Source of the DNA: CAYUPI01 sp964446585
GTDB lineage: Bacteria > Verrucomicrobiota > Verrucomicrobiia > Limisphaerales > UBA8199
Reading direction: 5' to 3'
DNA length: 53,695 nt
NCBI GenBank assembly: GCA_964446585.1
Contig: CAYUPI010000040.1
Location: 1 to 53,695 of the forward strand
Shown here: positions 18,358-29,467 of the stretch, piece after piece
How positions within the stretch are numbered: position 1 is the stretch's first letter
Layout: each line of letters starts with the position of its first letter
The notes under the pieces: generated by a model
Seen by the model: the letters and a program-made list of their open reading frames with translations, nothing else
Database searches by the model: none
Told to the model about the DNA's origin: nothing
Program-made: the position numbers and the translations under genes

Positions 18358-19062
18358 CTAGTTTTTTCGCAGCAGCCGGTGCCGCAACATCAAAAGGCTC
18401 AGACCCCCAAGAATCGCAAGCGCGAGTGGAGAGGGCTCCGGTGCGGCCTGCAGGATCGCGGCGAAATCCATCGGCAACGAGTTGGTTTTCAGGCTCCAGG
18501 CGGAACCGCTGAATTCCCAATAGTCGGTGTGCTCTCCGCCGACCGTGGGCGGCGAGAAAATGTCCACTCCCGCGCTGTCGGTCGCGCCCATGCCCGCGAA
18601 TTGCACGCTCCACGTGACATTGGTGAGCAGTGTCCCACCTGGTCCGGGGCCCAGGAACAGGCCGCCGATGGGGAAATCTGTACCCGCTGTGAAAATGGCG
18701 ATGCTTCGGGAGGTTGGACTGATCGAGAACGGGCCGCTGCTATAAAGTAAGGTTCCAGGCGTCTTATATCCATTGAATAGCGCGCCGTTGTTCAGGTAAA
18801 AGCGGACCGTGGCGGTGACCGGACTGGAGAAGGCGTTGAGGTTGGCGGTGTTGGTGCCCCAGAATTCGAACGCGAAATTCGTCAGAAAGCGGTCGGTACC
18901 CGCCAGGATGATTTCGTCGCCAACCTCCCTGGTGCCGGGGTCGAACCGGGTCAACAAATCATTTGTTGTATTGTTGTAAATAGTGGCGGCGTTTAGTCCG
19001 GCAACCGAGCCGAACCAGAGCGCTGTGATGCCACATACCATCCTTCTGAGTTGGTAATTCAT
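18358..19062 (-). CDS. PEP-CTERM sorting domain protein
   Basis: About 234 residues, starting at the ATG one codon inside a TTG-initiated frame. The signal peptide spans residues 1-25 and ends near GLNAA. The C-terminus APEPSPLALAILGGLSLLML plus basic RHRLLRKN is a classical PEP-CTERM signal for exosortase processing. The middle region (YNNTTNDLLTRFDPGTREVG and so on) resembles the choice-of-anchor family of exported proteins in Verrucomicrobia. No exosortase is in the window. PEP-CTERM proteins commonly occur in genomes that make exopolysaccharide, which fits the adjacent cluster. Confidence 0.88.
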   Translation of the reverse strand: MNYQLRRMVCGITALWFGSVAGLNAATIYNNTTNDLLTRFDPGTREVGDEIILAGTDRFLTNFAFEFWGTNTANLNAFSSPVTATVRFYLNNGALFNGYKTPGTLLYSSGPFSISPTSRSIAIFTAGTDFPIGGLFLGPGPGGTLLTNVTWSVQFAGMGATDSAGVDIFSPPTVGGEHTDYWEFSGSAWSLKTNSLPMDFAAILQAAPEPSPLALAILGGLSLLMLRHRLLRKN

Positions 19063-19111
19063 CAAGTGCCCGCGTTGTTGATGATCTATTGAACTAACTC
19101 ATACTATCCGA

Positions 19112-19139
19112 ATTCTAGAGAGGAGCGACGAGCGGTCAA
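19112..19139 (-). promoter_or_regulatory. Sigma-70-like promoter for the PEP-CTERM gene
   Basis: On the minus strand, TTGACC (19139-19134) is followed by a 16-bp spacer and TAGAAT (19117-19112). Each hexamer matches the consensus at five of six positions. It would start transcription near 19105, about 40 bp before the ATG. Confidence 0.55.
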
Positions 19140-19269
19140 GGGACTTCTTAAAGACTTTGGGCGAGTTCGTCTTCTTTCTTTCTGCGTAGTGCCCGCAGCA
19201 AGAACGCTTATGGCCTAACGCTGCGTGGGATGTTACCCCGCCCTGGTCCTGGCAAAGGAGGGCCGGGGT

Positions 19270-21471
<2,202 letters not shown>

Positions 21472-21589
21472 CGGCCGAACATAGCCCGCGGCCCGCGCAG
21501 GAGCAAAGAAAAGGTGCGGCAAGGAATACAATTAGAATTACGATTACGAATAAGAACACGAGCCAAGAGCCTCCGCTCCGGCCACGTGC

Positions 21590-23089
21590 TCATTTCGCTG
21601 CGGCCGCGCCGGTCTTGAACTTCACGGACACTGGCTCGAGCGGCACACCCTCGGCACTCTGGAATGAAGTGAAGGAGCCAGAGTTGAGCATGAATTCATA
21701 ATTCCAGTCGGGCTTGAGCTTGACCGAGACCGTCCAAGTTGTCCGCCCGGCGTCGTATTGCGGCCGGCCCGTGGTCTCCGGACAGTGGGGACCGCCGCCA
21801 ACCAGTGACCAGGAATTGTCTCGCATCGGCCGGTCGAATATCACTTCGATGCTCCTTAGTCCGGGATCAACATTCTTCGCGCCATTGACCGGTTTCATCG
21901 AAACGACCCTGGGCCATTGCGCTTTCAGCACGCTTTGCTTTTCGCCAAAGTCCTGAGCGTAACTGTTGAAGAAGGCGACCATCCGCGGCGCAAAACTTTC
22001 CAGCGTCAGATATTGTTGGCGTGCGGCCTCGTAATCACCCAACAGATCGGACAGCTCTTTGATCCATAGGAAGCCCCTGCCTTTTTCCTTTTGGATGGCA
22101 GCTTGCTCCGCAGCAGCTCCCTCAAAATGCCGCAAATAGCGCACCACACACGCGCGCACGAGTGACTCGCGCAACATCGTGCTCGCATCGCCGTAAGCTT
22201 GTAAGCGCATTTGCGCGGCGACCTGCCGAAAGAGCTTCTGGCCGGACGCTTCCATATCTTTGAAGTGACGATCAATTATTGGATTGGCGTAGGAATGATT
22301 GAACTCGTGCACGACAGCGTCAACCACGTTCTTTCGGAAAGCCGGAAGCCCTTGCGAGTCCGTCCCCCAAACGCCGAGGATGCAGAAGAGTTCATCGTTG
22401 CCAGCCGCGTCGCGTGCGTGCGGTCCGTAACAGGAGCCTCCATTCAGCAAAGCGGGCACGAGCGTAAAGCTGGCCCCGGGCCTCTCGCCAAAGTAATTGT
22501 AAAACCATTCGAGGTGCCCTTCCTTGTCCATCAGCTCGCGCAACCGCTCTTCCGTCGTTTGATACAGGGTCCGGTGCTTTTCTACAAACTTCTGGAACGC
22601 GGTGTCTTGGACAAATTGCTTCGTGGCGGCCAGAAACTCGACGACGCTCTTTGCGTTCCACCTTTTGTCCAGGGACTCAGGCCAGGGCGCCAGCGGGACT
22701 TTGAGGGCCGGCTCGCGAACACCGGTCAGAAGCACGGCCAGGCTCATGCAGGCGTCGAAGGAGACGCCGCGCGTCTCGCGCTGCCGCTGCGAAAGCTTGA
22801 CGGCTGTGTGCTCGCCGAATTTGACGAACTGCCGTTCCACGTCAGCAAGGTACGACTCCACCTTGCCCTGGTTATATTCCGGATTCCCGGCGAGGCGAAA
22901 CAACAAGCTTACCAATTCCACGCGAGGATCAACGGCCACAAGCAACGGCGGTGCCAGGGCGCGGATCCTTTCGTTCGCCGCTGGTGAGTTCGTCCCTTCC
23001 ACGGCCGCGCCCGCGCGCTCAACGAGAGGGGCGGTCAGTCCGACTACTAGGAGGCCAATGATCATATCGCGCATTACGGGTAGCCTCAT
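21590..23089 (-). CDS. Exported DUF4932-like putative zinc metallopeptidase with Ig-like tail
   Basis: About 499 residues. The chosen ATG gives a signal peptide (VMRDMIIGLLVVGLTAPLVE, then RAGA) and avoids a 100-bp overlap with the next gene. VVHEFNHSYANP at about 259-270 provides an HExxH zinc motif, and a downstream glutamate near residue 308 (LRESLVRA) could be the third ligand. PVNGAKNVDPGLRSIEVIFD near residue 410 starts a SbsA/Big_5-type Ig-like domain that runs to the end. The architecture points to a secreted or periplasmic peptidase; substrate unknown. Confidence 0.75.
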   Translation of the reverse strand: MRLPVMRDMIIGLLVVGLTAPLVERAGAAVEGTNSPAANERIRALAPPLLVAVDPRVELVSLLFRLAGNPEYNQGKVESYLADVERQFVKFGEHTAVKLSQRQRETRGVSFDACMSLAVLLTGVREPALKVPLAPWPESLDKRWNAKSVVEFLAATKQFVQDTAFQKFVEKHRTLYQTTEERLRELMDKEGHLEWFYNYFGERPGASFTLVPALLNGGSCYGPHARDAAGNDELFCILGVWGTDSQGLPAFRKNVVDAVVHEFNHSYANPIIDRHFKDMEASGQKLFRQVAAQMRLQAYGDASTMLRESLVRACVVRYLRHFEGAAAEQAAIQKEKGRGFLWIKELSDLLGDYEAARQQYLTLESFAPRMVAFFNSYAQDFGEKQSVLKAQWPRVVSMKPVNGAKNVDPGLRSIEVIFDRPMRDNSWSLVGGGPHCPETTGRPQYDAGRTTWTVSVKLKPDWNYEFMLNSGSFTSFQSAEGVPLEPVSVKFKTGAAAAK

Positions 23090-23117
23090 GAGATGGCCAG
23101 CACGAGACTTTCGATTA

Positions 23118-24158
23118 TTAAGGCTTCGGCGCTTTCTTGAGGTCCAGAATAAACAAACCCCAGCCGACCCCGGCGGAATCCTTGGACCTGGCCATTTGGA
23201 AAGCGATGGATCGGCCATCGTCGCTCACGACCGGATTGGACGCTTTATAGCCCGGATAGTCGCTGAAGTAAGTAAGGCGCTCGTAGTGGCCACTGCCATC
23301 GAGCCTAAGCTTCCATAAATCAATGTGGCCGGGACCCAAATGGTTCTGCCGGTCGCACTCGACCACGGTAGATTGGCCGTCGGGGAAGATCCCTTCCGGC
23401 TCGTCATACTGGTCCGGCGCGTTCGAATAGTTGGTGACCTTTTTCGTGACAAGATCCACGCCGCAAACTTCTGTGCCCTGGTAGCCATACGCGCTGAAGG
23501 TTAGTTCCCGCTCATCCGGCGGACGGAAGTTTTGGCTTTCCATCGTGCAGCGGAACGGCAGTTCGCGGCTTTCGATAATCAGCCGCTGGTTGGCAAGTTT
23601 GGGTTTTCCTCCGTCATAAACGATATCGGCCTCCTGCATGCCCGAACTCCCGTTGGGCATCTCGCCGGGATACTGGGCGCTGACATGGGTCCAGGCGATG
23701 TGCATGCGCCGGCGCGACACGGCGGGTCCTTCGCTGCATTTGCTTCCGAGCGGCGAAGCTGGCCCGGTCAGCTTTTTGTCCAGGACATAAAGGAAGCACT
23801 GAACGCGCGCTTCGCCGGGTTTCTTCGGGTCGAACACTTCCGGTCCGGAGAGGAGGATGTCGCCATTGGCCAGGTACAGCACCCGCGTGTAACCGTGGTG
23901 GTGGTAATGCGTTGTCAGGTTGCGAATGATTTTTGTTTTCAGGTCCAACTCCATGGCGTCGCCGAAGGTTTTTGAAAGAAACAAGATTCGTTTACCGTCA
24001 TGGGACCAATCGGCGCGCTCGCCGAACCAGGTCACCCGCCTGATGTGAGCGGGCAAATGATCGGCGGGGCTTTGAGCGGATTCAGGTTCGCTTGGGCCGG
24101 CCAAGGCGGGGAAGGCGATAGTCATCAAAGCGGCCGCGCAAAGAGGATGCGGTTTCAT
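23118..24158 (-). CDS. TolB/WD40-like beta-propeller protein, exported
   Basis: 346 residues. The signal peptide ends near FPALA (residue 20). Repeats of the PD40 type are visible: ADWSHDGKRILFLS, YLANGDILLSG, GPAVSRRRMHIAWT and SNPVVSDDGRSIAFQMARS. The composition resembles oligogalacturonide-lyase-like or TolB propellers, but no lyase residues can be assigned. It is probably co-transcribed with the metallopeptidase gene 28 bp downstream. Divergent from gatA. Confidence 0.78.
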   Translation of the reverse strand: MKPHPLCAAALMTIAFPALAGPSEPESAQSPADHLPAHIRRVTWFGERADWSHDGKRILFLSKTFGDAMELDLKTKIIRNLTTHYHHHGYTRVLYLANGDILLSGPEVFDPKKPGEARVQCFLYVLDKKLTGPASPLGSKCSEGPAVSRRRMHIAWTHVSAQYPGEMPNGSSGMQEADIVYDGGKPKLANQRLIIESRELPFRCTMESQNFRPPDERELTFSAYGYQGTEVCGVDLVTKKVTNYSNAPDQYDEPEGIFPDGQSTVVECDRQNHLGPGHIDLWKLRLDGSGHYERLTYFSDYPGYKASNPVVSDDGRSIAFQMARSKDSAGVGWGLFILDLKKAPKP

Positions 24159-24274
24159 GAGAACTTAGCTTGGCACCGAGCCGTTTGAGCACGCAAAGAA
24201 AATTTCGTGTGTTTCGTCTGTTTCGTGGTTCTCACTAGATTTCTAAGGTGTTGAATTGAGTCGGACGGGCGCGG

Positions 24275-24306
24275 TTGACGCCGCCCACGGCCTGCCACAC
24301 TATGCT
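24275..24306 (+). promoter_or_regulatory. Possible gatA promoter
   Basis: TTGACG (24275-24280) and TATGCT (24301-24306) are separated by 20 bp, longer than the ideal 17. It lies 33 bp before the GTG start of gatA in the divergent gap. Weak call. Confidence 0.25.
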
Positions 24307-24338
24307 CCCTCTGTGATTGTTCTACTCGCGCGACTTTT

Positions 24339-25808
24339 GTGCTCAACCAACTGACCATTTCGGAGCTCGTGTCGAAACTGGCCGCTCGTGAAATCTCTTC
24401 GCGCGCGGCGATCCAGGGCTGCCTGGACCAGATCGAGAAAGTGGATCCGCAGATTCGCGCTTTCCTCAGCCTGGACGCGAAGGACGCGCTGGCCCAGGCC
24501 GACGCCGCGGACAAGGCGCTCGCTAGTGGTATGACGCATGCCCAACGGCCGTTACTGGGCGTGCCACTCGCGACCAAGGACGTCATCGCGGTCAATGGCC
24601 AGCCGCTGAACTGCGGCTCGAAAATCCTCGGCAAGTTCGTCTCGCCGTACGACGCGACGGTCATCCAGAAACTCAAGGCGGCGGGCGCGATCGTTTTTGG
24701 TCGTTTGAACATGGACGAGTTCGCGATGGGCAGTTCGACGGAGAATTCAGCGTTCCAGATCACGCGCAATCCCTGGGACACTTCGCGCACACCGGGTGGC
24801 TCTTCCGGCGGTTCCGCAGCGGCGGTGGTGTCGGATCAATGCCTGGCGGCCTTGGGTTCAGACACTGGCGGCTCGATCCGGCAGCCGGCCGCGCTGAGCG
24901 GTTGCGTCGGCCTGAAACCTTCTTATGGCCGAGTCTCGCGCTATGGCCTGGTGGCGTTTGCTTCGTCGCTCGACCAAATTGGCTGTCTGACGAAACAGGT
25001 GCGCGATGCCGCGACGCTGCTCCAGGTTCTGAGCGGAGTCGATGCCTGCGACTCGACGAGCGTCCCGCAGCCGGTGCCGAATTACAACGCCGGCCTGATG
25101 GGCGATATCGCCGGCGTGAAGCTCGGTTTGGCCAAGGAGTACATGGTGGGCGGATTGGACCCCGAAGTGAAACAGGCGATCGACGGAGCAGTAAAACAAT
25201 TGGAAAAGTTGGGCGCGGAAATCGTCGAAGTCTCGCTGCCGCACACCGAGTACGCGATCGCCACCTATTACATCATCGCCACAGCCGAGGCCAGCGCCAA
25301 CCTTGCGCGGTTCGATGGCATCCGCTACGGCCTGCGCGTTGACGGGGCCGACCCGATTGAACTTTATAGTAGGACGCGGGGTGCAGGTTTCGGCGCCGAG
25401 GTCAAACGCCGTATCTTGCTCGGAACCTACGTGCTGAGCAGCGGTTATTACGACGCCTATTACCTACGCGCCCAGAAAGTGCGCACACTGATTCGCCAGG
25501 ACTTTCTAAAAGCCTTCGAGAAAGTGGATGCGATTGTCACACCAACCTCACCCACGGCAGCCTTTAAGATCGGCGAAAAGGCCGATGATCCGTTGCAGAT
25601 GTATCTGATGGACATTTTTACGATCTCGGCCAACCTCGCGGGCCTCTGCGGCATCAGCGTGCCTTGCGGTTTCGCCCGGACGCCGAAGCTGCCGATCGGG
25701 CTGCAGTTGCTCGGCAAGCCGTTCGGCGAGGAGATCATCCTGAAAGTTGCCCATGCTTACGAACAAAGCACGAGCTGGCACCGCGAAAAACCGCCGCTGC
25801 TTCGCTGA
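24339..25808 (+). CDS. gatA: Asp-tRNA(Asn)/Glu-tRNA(Gln) amidotransferase subunit A
   Basis: 489 residues, GTG start. Amidase-signature enzyme that releases ammonia from glutamine to convert Glu-tRNA(Gln) or Asp-tRNA(Asn). The catalytic Ser-cisSer-Lys triad is K80 (LATKDV), S155 (GGSSGGS) and S179 (SDTGGSIRQPAA), matching the family spacing. GLKPSYGRVSRYGLVAFASS is the GatA-typical follow-on. gatC and gatB are not adjacent, so the subunits are encoded apart. Isolated between an exported-protein group and a convergent PSD1 gene. Confidence 0.95.
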   Translation: MLNQLTISELVSKLAAREISSRAAIQGCLDQIEKVDPQIRAFLSLDAKDALAQADAADKALASGMTHAQRPLLGVPLATKDVIAVNGQPLNCGSKILGKFVSPYDATVIQKLKAAGAIVFGRLNMDEFAMGSSTENSAFQITRNPWDTSRTPGGSSGGSAAAVVSDQCLAALGSDTGGSIRQPAALSGCVGLKPSYGRVSRYGLVAFASSLDQIGCLTKQVRDAATLLQVLSGVDACDSTSVPQPVPNYNAGLMGDIAGVKLGLAKEYMVGGLDPEVKQAIDGAVKQLEKLGAEIVEVSLPHTEYAIATYYIIATAEASANLARFDGIRYGLRVDGADPIELYSRTRGAGFGAEVKRRILLGTYVLSSGYYDAYYLRAQKVRTLIRQDFLKAFEKVDAIVTPTSPTAAFKIGEKADDPLQMYLMDIFTISANLAGLCGISVPCGFARTPKLPIGLQLLGKPFGEEIILKVAHAYEQSTSWHREKPPLLR

Positions 25809-25819
25809 TTCACGACCGC

Positions 25820-28783
25820 TCAATCCACAAACATTACTTCATTCGAGAGCAGCAAAATCTGGGCGTATTTTTCGAGCGGGGAAAAGCTAACTCCTCTATG
25901 GGGTTGCGCGTCCATGAATTTTTCCCCGATTTTAATTTCCGCGCGAGCGGCGGTTCTCTGGAATACTATCCTGTAAAGGGCATGGATTTGCTCGGCGCGA
26001 CTTCCGGCGTTCTTGACTTCTGGTTGCTGGGCGAGCCCCCGAGCTTGCTGGATGACGAACGGGCTGTTCATGAGGAAAAGGGCCTGCTGCGGCACCGTGG
26101 TGTGGAACCGGCCCTGGTTGCTGGTATCGGGGTTGGCGAAGTCGAACGTCCGCAAAACACCCGGCAGGTTCTGGCGGTCAATCAGGCCATAAAGCGTTCG
26201 CCGAGTGGGAAACGGCTCGGTCTCCAGGTCCACCGGCAGACCGCCTACGCTCAAATCGAGCTTACCGGCCAATGCCAGCAATGTGTCGCGAAGGGCCTCA
26301 AAATCGAGCCGTTGGCGGTTCATGCGGCCGAGCAAGTTATTGTCCGGGTCAGCTTTCACAATCGCTGGAAGCGCGTCACTGCTCTGCTGGTAAGTCGCTG
26401 AGAGCAGAATGAGCCGATGCAAAAACTTTGTGCTCCAACCGCTCTCGACGAACGCCGCTGCGAGATAATCGAGCAAGGCGCGATGCACCGGCTCAGGAGT
26501 CCGCACACCGAAATCGCCCGGGGTGCTAACCAGTGCCTCGCCGAAATGATGCAGCCAGACGCGGTTGACGTAGACGCGCGGGGTCAGCGGATTGTCCGGA
26601 CTGGCGATTGCGCGCGCCAGTTCCAGGCGCCCGCTGCCGTTGGTAAACGGCGGGCGGCCGCGTGCGCTCAGGATTTCCAGGAAGCGACGCGGCGCTTCCT
26701 CGCCCCTGGTTGCGGGATTGCCGCGCACCAGCACATGCGAATTGCCCGGGTTGTGCCGATCCACCAGCGCCATCGCGCGCTGGGGGGCGCCCGGATGCGT
26801 CCAGCTCAGAGCCGCTACCTTGTTGCGGAACGGCGCCGTCCCTTCGCCCAGCCGCCGCGCCAGGATCCCCTCAGCTTCGGCTTCGGGAACATTGACCGCT
26901 TCGCCCTCGGCGTAGAGCACCTGGCGCAGCGCTTCGCGATCCAGGTTTGGGAGCGCGGCAGGCGCCGCTTTGTTGTCATTCGTTGCGGTCGCCAGTGCGG
27001 CTTGCCACTCGACTTCAATCCCCTGGAACAACTCGTTATAAACATCCGCTGCGCCTCTCAAGGAGTTTGTCGCCCGCTCCGCGAACGCATTTAACACGAC
27101 GGGATTCGTCGCGTAGCCGCCGACGTGAGGAGGCGGACGCTCAGCCGAGCTATTGGCGGAAGGGTGGCTGGCCCCGCTGGTGGCGGGGTTTGTATTCGCA
27201 GGGATACCCGCACCATCCACCTTAACCAGATCGAACCACGGCCCAAAAATCGGGTCAGGCTTTTGGCGGCGCGAGTCCAACTCGCTCATCCACCGTCTCA
27301 GCACCGCAGGATTGAGCTTGCGCTCGCCTGCGAAGGTGTCGAATTTTGCCTTATCCTTGAGTCGCGCTGCTTCAGCGGCCCCGAGCAGGTAGTCGCCGAC
27401 ATGCTGGCGCAACTCCGCGATGAACTTCGAAACTTCCTTCGCCTTGAATTCGGGTATCTCGGCTTCGATTTTGGCCTTTTGCTTCAGGTAGTCCTGATAA
27501 TCCGGGGAATCTCGCAGGGCAGTCAGAAGTGGCAGCTCAGCAGGTTCTTCACTGCTGGCAAACACGCCGTGTAACGCATAGTAGTCTTTCGTAGGAATCG
27601 GATCGAACTTGTGATCGTGGCACCGGGCGCACGTGACCGTCAGTCCAAGCGTGCCGCGCGTCACCACGTCAATCCGGTCGTCAATAATGTCGTTTTGATT
27701 GTTAAGAAACCGGCGGCCCAACGTGAGAAAGCCCAGAGCCGCCAGCGCGCGTTGGTCGCCGGGCCCCTCAGCCGCCGCGGTCGCGTTCGTTCGCCGCTCC
27801 AGAGCGCCAGGGAGCAAGTCGGCGGCGAGCTGTTCAATGATGAACCGATCGTAAGGCTTATCTTCGTTGAAGGCACGGATGACGTAATCCCGGTAGGTGA
27901 AGGAAAATGCATACCGACGCTCTTCACCGCCTGGCAGATAACCTTTCGTATCCGCAAAACGCGCTACATCGAGCCAGTAACGCGCCCAGCGTTCGCCATA
28001 ATGGGGAGAAGCCAGCAGGCGCTCAACCAGTCCCTCGTAGGCATCCGGCCGCTTGTCCTGGAGGAACGCCTCGACTTCCTCAGGCCTGGGCGGCAGCCCG
28101 ATCAAGTCGTAAGTGACGCGGCGGATAAGAGTGCGGCGATCGGCGACGGCAGCCGGCTTAAGGTTTTTTTTCTCGAGCCTCGCGAGAACGAAATTGTCCA
28201 GGGGCGTCTGGACCCAACGCTCATTCCTGACCGCCGGAGGCGTGGGCTTCCGCATCGGTTGAAACGCCCAATGCCGCGCCCGTATCTCCGCGATGTCCGC
28301 GATCGCGCGCGCCGCGGTGGAGCGTGGCAGGGGCGCGCCCATTTTGACCCAGGCTTCGAGGCTGGCGATTTGTTCGTCCGACAGCTTCTTGTTTTTGGGC
28401 GGCATTTTCAGGTCCGGATCGGTGTAACGCACAGCCTTGATCAGCAGGCTGGCGTCGGGATCGCCCGGGACGATCGCGGGACCGGTGCTGCCGCCGTGCA
28501 GCACGCCCTCCGGTGTATCGAGCCGCAAATTGCCTTTCAGCTTCTCCGCCTTCTGGCTGTGGCAGGTGTAACAATTCTCAGCAAACAACGGCCGGATTTT
28601 TGTTTCGAAGAACTCAATCGGCTCGCTGCCCGCCTCAGCGGCTACCGAGCGAATGCTCGAGGAAGCAAACAAAACTGCGACGAGCAGGAAGATCCGAGCG
28701 AACGACGCTGTCCCTGGAGTTTTCTCCTTCTCCGCAAACCCAGGCGGGTAGGGCTCGCTGTCCTTAGGCCGTACCAGGCTCAA
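25820..28783 (-). CDS. PSD1-type cytochrome c / DUF1549 / DUF1553 protein (no DUF1501 partner)
   Basis: About 987 residues. A longer open frame reaches 29062, but its first part reads through the 98-bp palindrome, so I place the start at the TTG just after it; the start remains uncertain. The hydrophobic export segment is RIFLLVAVLFASSSIRSVAA. The heme-binding-like CYTCH lies in the PSD1 domain (FETKIRPLFAENCYTCHSQK). DUF1549 begins near HWAFQPMRKP (QTPLDNFVLARLEKK, LIGLPPRPEEV). DUF1553 follows at ARAIASPDNPLTPRVYVNRV. Usual partners are DUF1501 proteins; none is adjacent. A repeat-derived linker lies near residues 530-560 (27113-27188). Function of the family is not settled. Confidence 0.87.
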   Translation of the reverse strand: MSLVRPKDSEPYPPGFAEKEKTPGTASFARIFLLVAVLFASSSIRSVAAEAGSEPIEFFETKIRPLFAENCYTCHSQKAEKLKGNLRLDTPEGVLHGGSTGPAIVPGDPDASLLIKAVRYTDPDLKMPPKNKKLSDEQIASLEAWVKMGAPLPRSTAARAIADIAEIRARHWAFQPMRKPTPPAVRNERWVQTPLDNFVLARLEKKNLKPAAVADRRTLIRRVTYDLIGLPPRPEEVEAFLQDKRPDAYEGLVERLLASPHYGERWARYWLDVARFADTKGYLPGGEERRYAFSFTYRDYVIRAFNEDKPYDRFIIEQLAADLLPGALERRTNATAAAEGPGDQRALAALGFLTLGRRFLNNQNDIIDDRIDVVTRGTLGLTVTCARCHDHKFDPIPTKDYYALHGVFASSEEPAELPLLTALRDSPDYQDYLKQKAKIEAEIPEFKAKEVSKFIAELRQHVGDYLLGAAEAARLKDKAKFDTFAGERKLNPAVLRRWMSELDSRRQKPDPIFGPWFDLVKVDGAGIPANTNPATSGASHPSANSSAERPPPHVGGYATNPVVLNAFAERATNSLRGAADVYNELFQGIEVEWQAALATATNDNKAAPAALPNLDREALRQVLYAEGEAVNVPEAEAEGILARRLGEGTAPFRNKVAALSWTHPGAPQRAMALVDRHNPGNSHVLVRGNPATRGEEAPRRFLEILSARGRPPFTNGSGRLELARAIASPDNPLTPRVYVNRVWLHHFGEALVSTPGDFGVRTPEPVHRALLDYLAAAFVESGWSTKFLHRLILLSATYQQSSDALPAIVKADPDNNLLGRMNRQRLDFEALRDTLLALAGKLDLSVGGLPVDLETEPFPTRRTLYGLIDRQNLPGVLRTFDFANPDTSNQGRFHTTVPQQALFLMNSPFVIQQARGLAQQPEVKNAGSRAEQIHALYRIVFQRTAARAEIKIGEKFMDAQPHRGVSFSPLEKYAQILLLSNEVMFVD
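27113..27188. repeat. Diverged half of the GTAGCnGCCGACG palindrome family, inside a CDS
   Basis: 27113-27135 matches the arm of the 43503-43596 element at 21 of 23 positions. It is followed by other material ending in a 6-bp hairpin (CCCCGC, loop of five, GCGGGG, 27172-27188). In the minus-strand gene it encodes a proline/serine/alanine-rich linker (ASHPSANSSAERPPPHVGGY) that interrupts otherwise conserved sequence. Only one arm is present. Confidence 0.55.
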
Positions 28784-28791
28784 TCGAACCG

Positions 28792-28889
28792 CGCGAAGCG
28801 TTTGGAGTGCGTCCGTCTTGCCGGCGCTTTCGCATGGCTCGTGGCGCATCAAAGCGGGAGCAAGCTCCACGCACTCCAAACGCTCCGCG
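28792..28889. repeat. 98-bp palindromic repeat, copy 1
   Basis: The outer arms are near-perfect inverted repeats: CGCGAAGCGTTTGGAGTGCG at the left and CGCACTCCAAACGCTCCGCG at the right, one mismatch in 20. Pairing continues inward in blocks (CTTGC, CGCTTT) to an unpaired centre near 28832-28840. It is 82/98 identical to 45978-46075, with differences concentrated in the centre. It lies just upstream of the PSD1 gene on the minus strand. Confidence 0.8.
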
Positions 28890-29168
28890 ATGCACGAAAC
28901 CTTTCCCCGAATAGCGCTCCTGCGTGACCGGTTGCAGCAAGGGAAACCTAGGCAAAAAAGCGACACTGTCGTATTTAGTAATCCAGCGCAGCGAAACTTC
29001 CATCTTCTCGAACCACGCCTCCCATCTAGATTTTCCTTCGGGATACGCTTTGACCGAATCATGCAACTTACCCATACACACTTGCCGGTTCCTTATCTTG
29101 GCGCAACAGAATTGTTCCCCTATCTGGAATCCATGACCGCGGTCGAGGTCAGCGTCACACCATTGTAG

Positions 29169-29211
29169 GGAGTTTCTTATCAACGACCTGAGGCAGAATA
29201 TCAGAAACTCC
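29169..29211. repeat. Inverted repeat of 9 bp in the intergenic region
   Basis: GGAGTTTCT (29169-29177) and AGAAACTCC (29203-29211) are perfectly complementary, with a 25-nt loop. No T-run follows, so it is not a terminator. Role unknown. The gap 28890-29367 otherwise shows no gene I can support. Confidence 0.4.
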
Positions 29212-29367
29212 TCACACCGTTTCCTAACCGTTTGGTGGCACGGCTGCCCCGACTTTGTCGGTGACCTGGAGTCGCGGAAAGGCGCAAGGACAAAGCTTGC
29301 AACAAAGTGGGTGCGAGGATGAGGTAGTCGTCATCCAGGGGACGGTGGAGGGGTCGGGAATAATGCT

Positions 29368-29383
29368 GAAAACCGCGGTTTTC
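29368..29383. promoter_or_regulatory. Perfect 16-bp palindrome upstream of the ribosomal operon promoter
   Basis: GAAAACCGCGGTTTTC is a perfect even palindrome located about 50 bp upstream of the predicted -35 element of the rplE operon. Its position would suit an upstream regulator site. No regulator can be named. Confidence 0.35.
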
Positions 29384-29431
29384 TGAGCTTTTCTTGAGGT
29401 TTTTTGCGTCGAAAAAACGTCCAAAAAGCTA

Positions 29432-29460
29432 TTGCACAAGCCCCCGGCCTTGCGTATATT
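29432..29460 (+). promoter_or_regulatory. Promoter for the rplE-rplQ operon
   Basis: TTGCAC (29432-29437), a 17-bp spacer and TATATT (29455-29460). The -10 matches at five of six positions and the -35 at its key TTG. Transcription would begin near 29467, directly at a 6-bp hairpin. Confidence 0.5.
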
Positions 29461-29467
29461 CCGCGTT

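Noticed and set aside
18952..18968. 17-bp palindrome CAACAAAT-C-ATTTGTTG
   Set aside because: It lies inside the coding part of the PEP-CTERM gene, where it encodes ordinary Asn/Thr-rich sequence; nothing else suggests a regulatory site.
28784..29062. N-terminal extension of the orphan PSD1 protein
   Set aside because: The added residues include the translated palindrome and lie before the clear export signal, so they are probably not part of the mature gene.
28764..29183. 140-codon minus-strand frame beginning MIRNSLQWCDADLDRGHGFQ upstream of the orphan PSD1 gene
   Set aside because: Part of it looks protein-like (WEAWFEKMEVSLRWI), but its end runs through the 98-bp palindrome and into the PSD1 start, and no family is recognisable. 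I could not support it as a gene.
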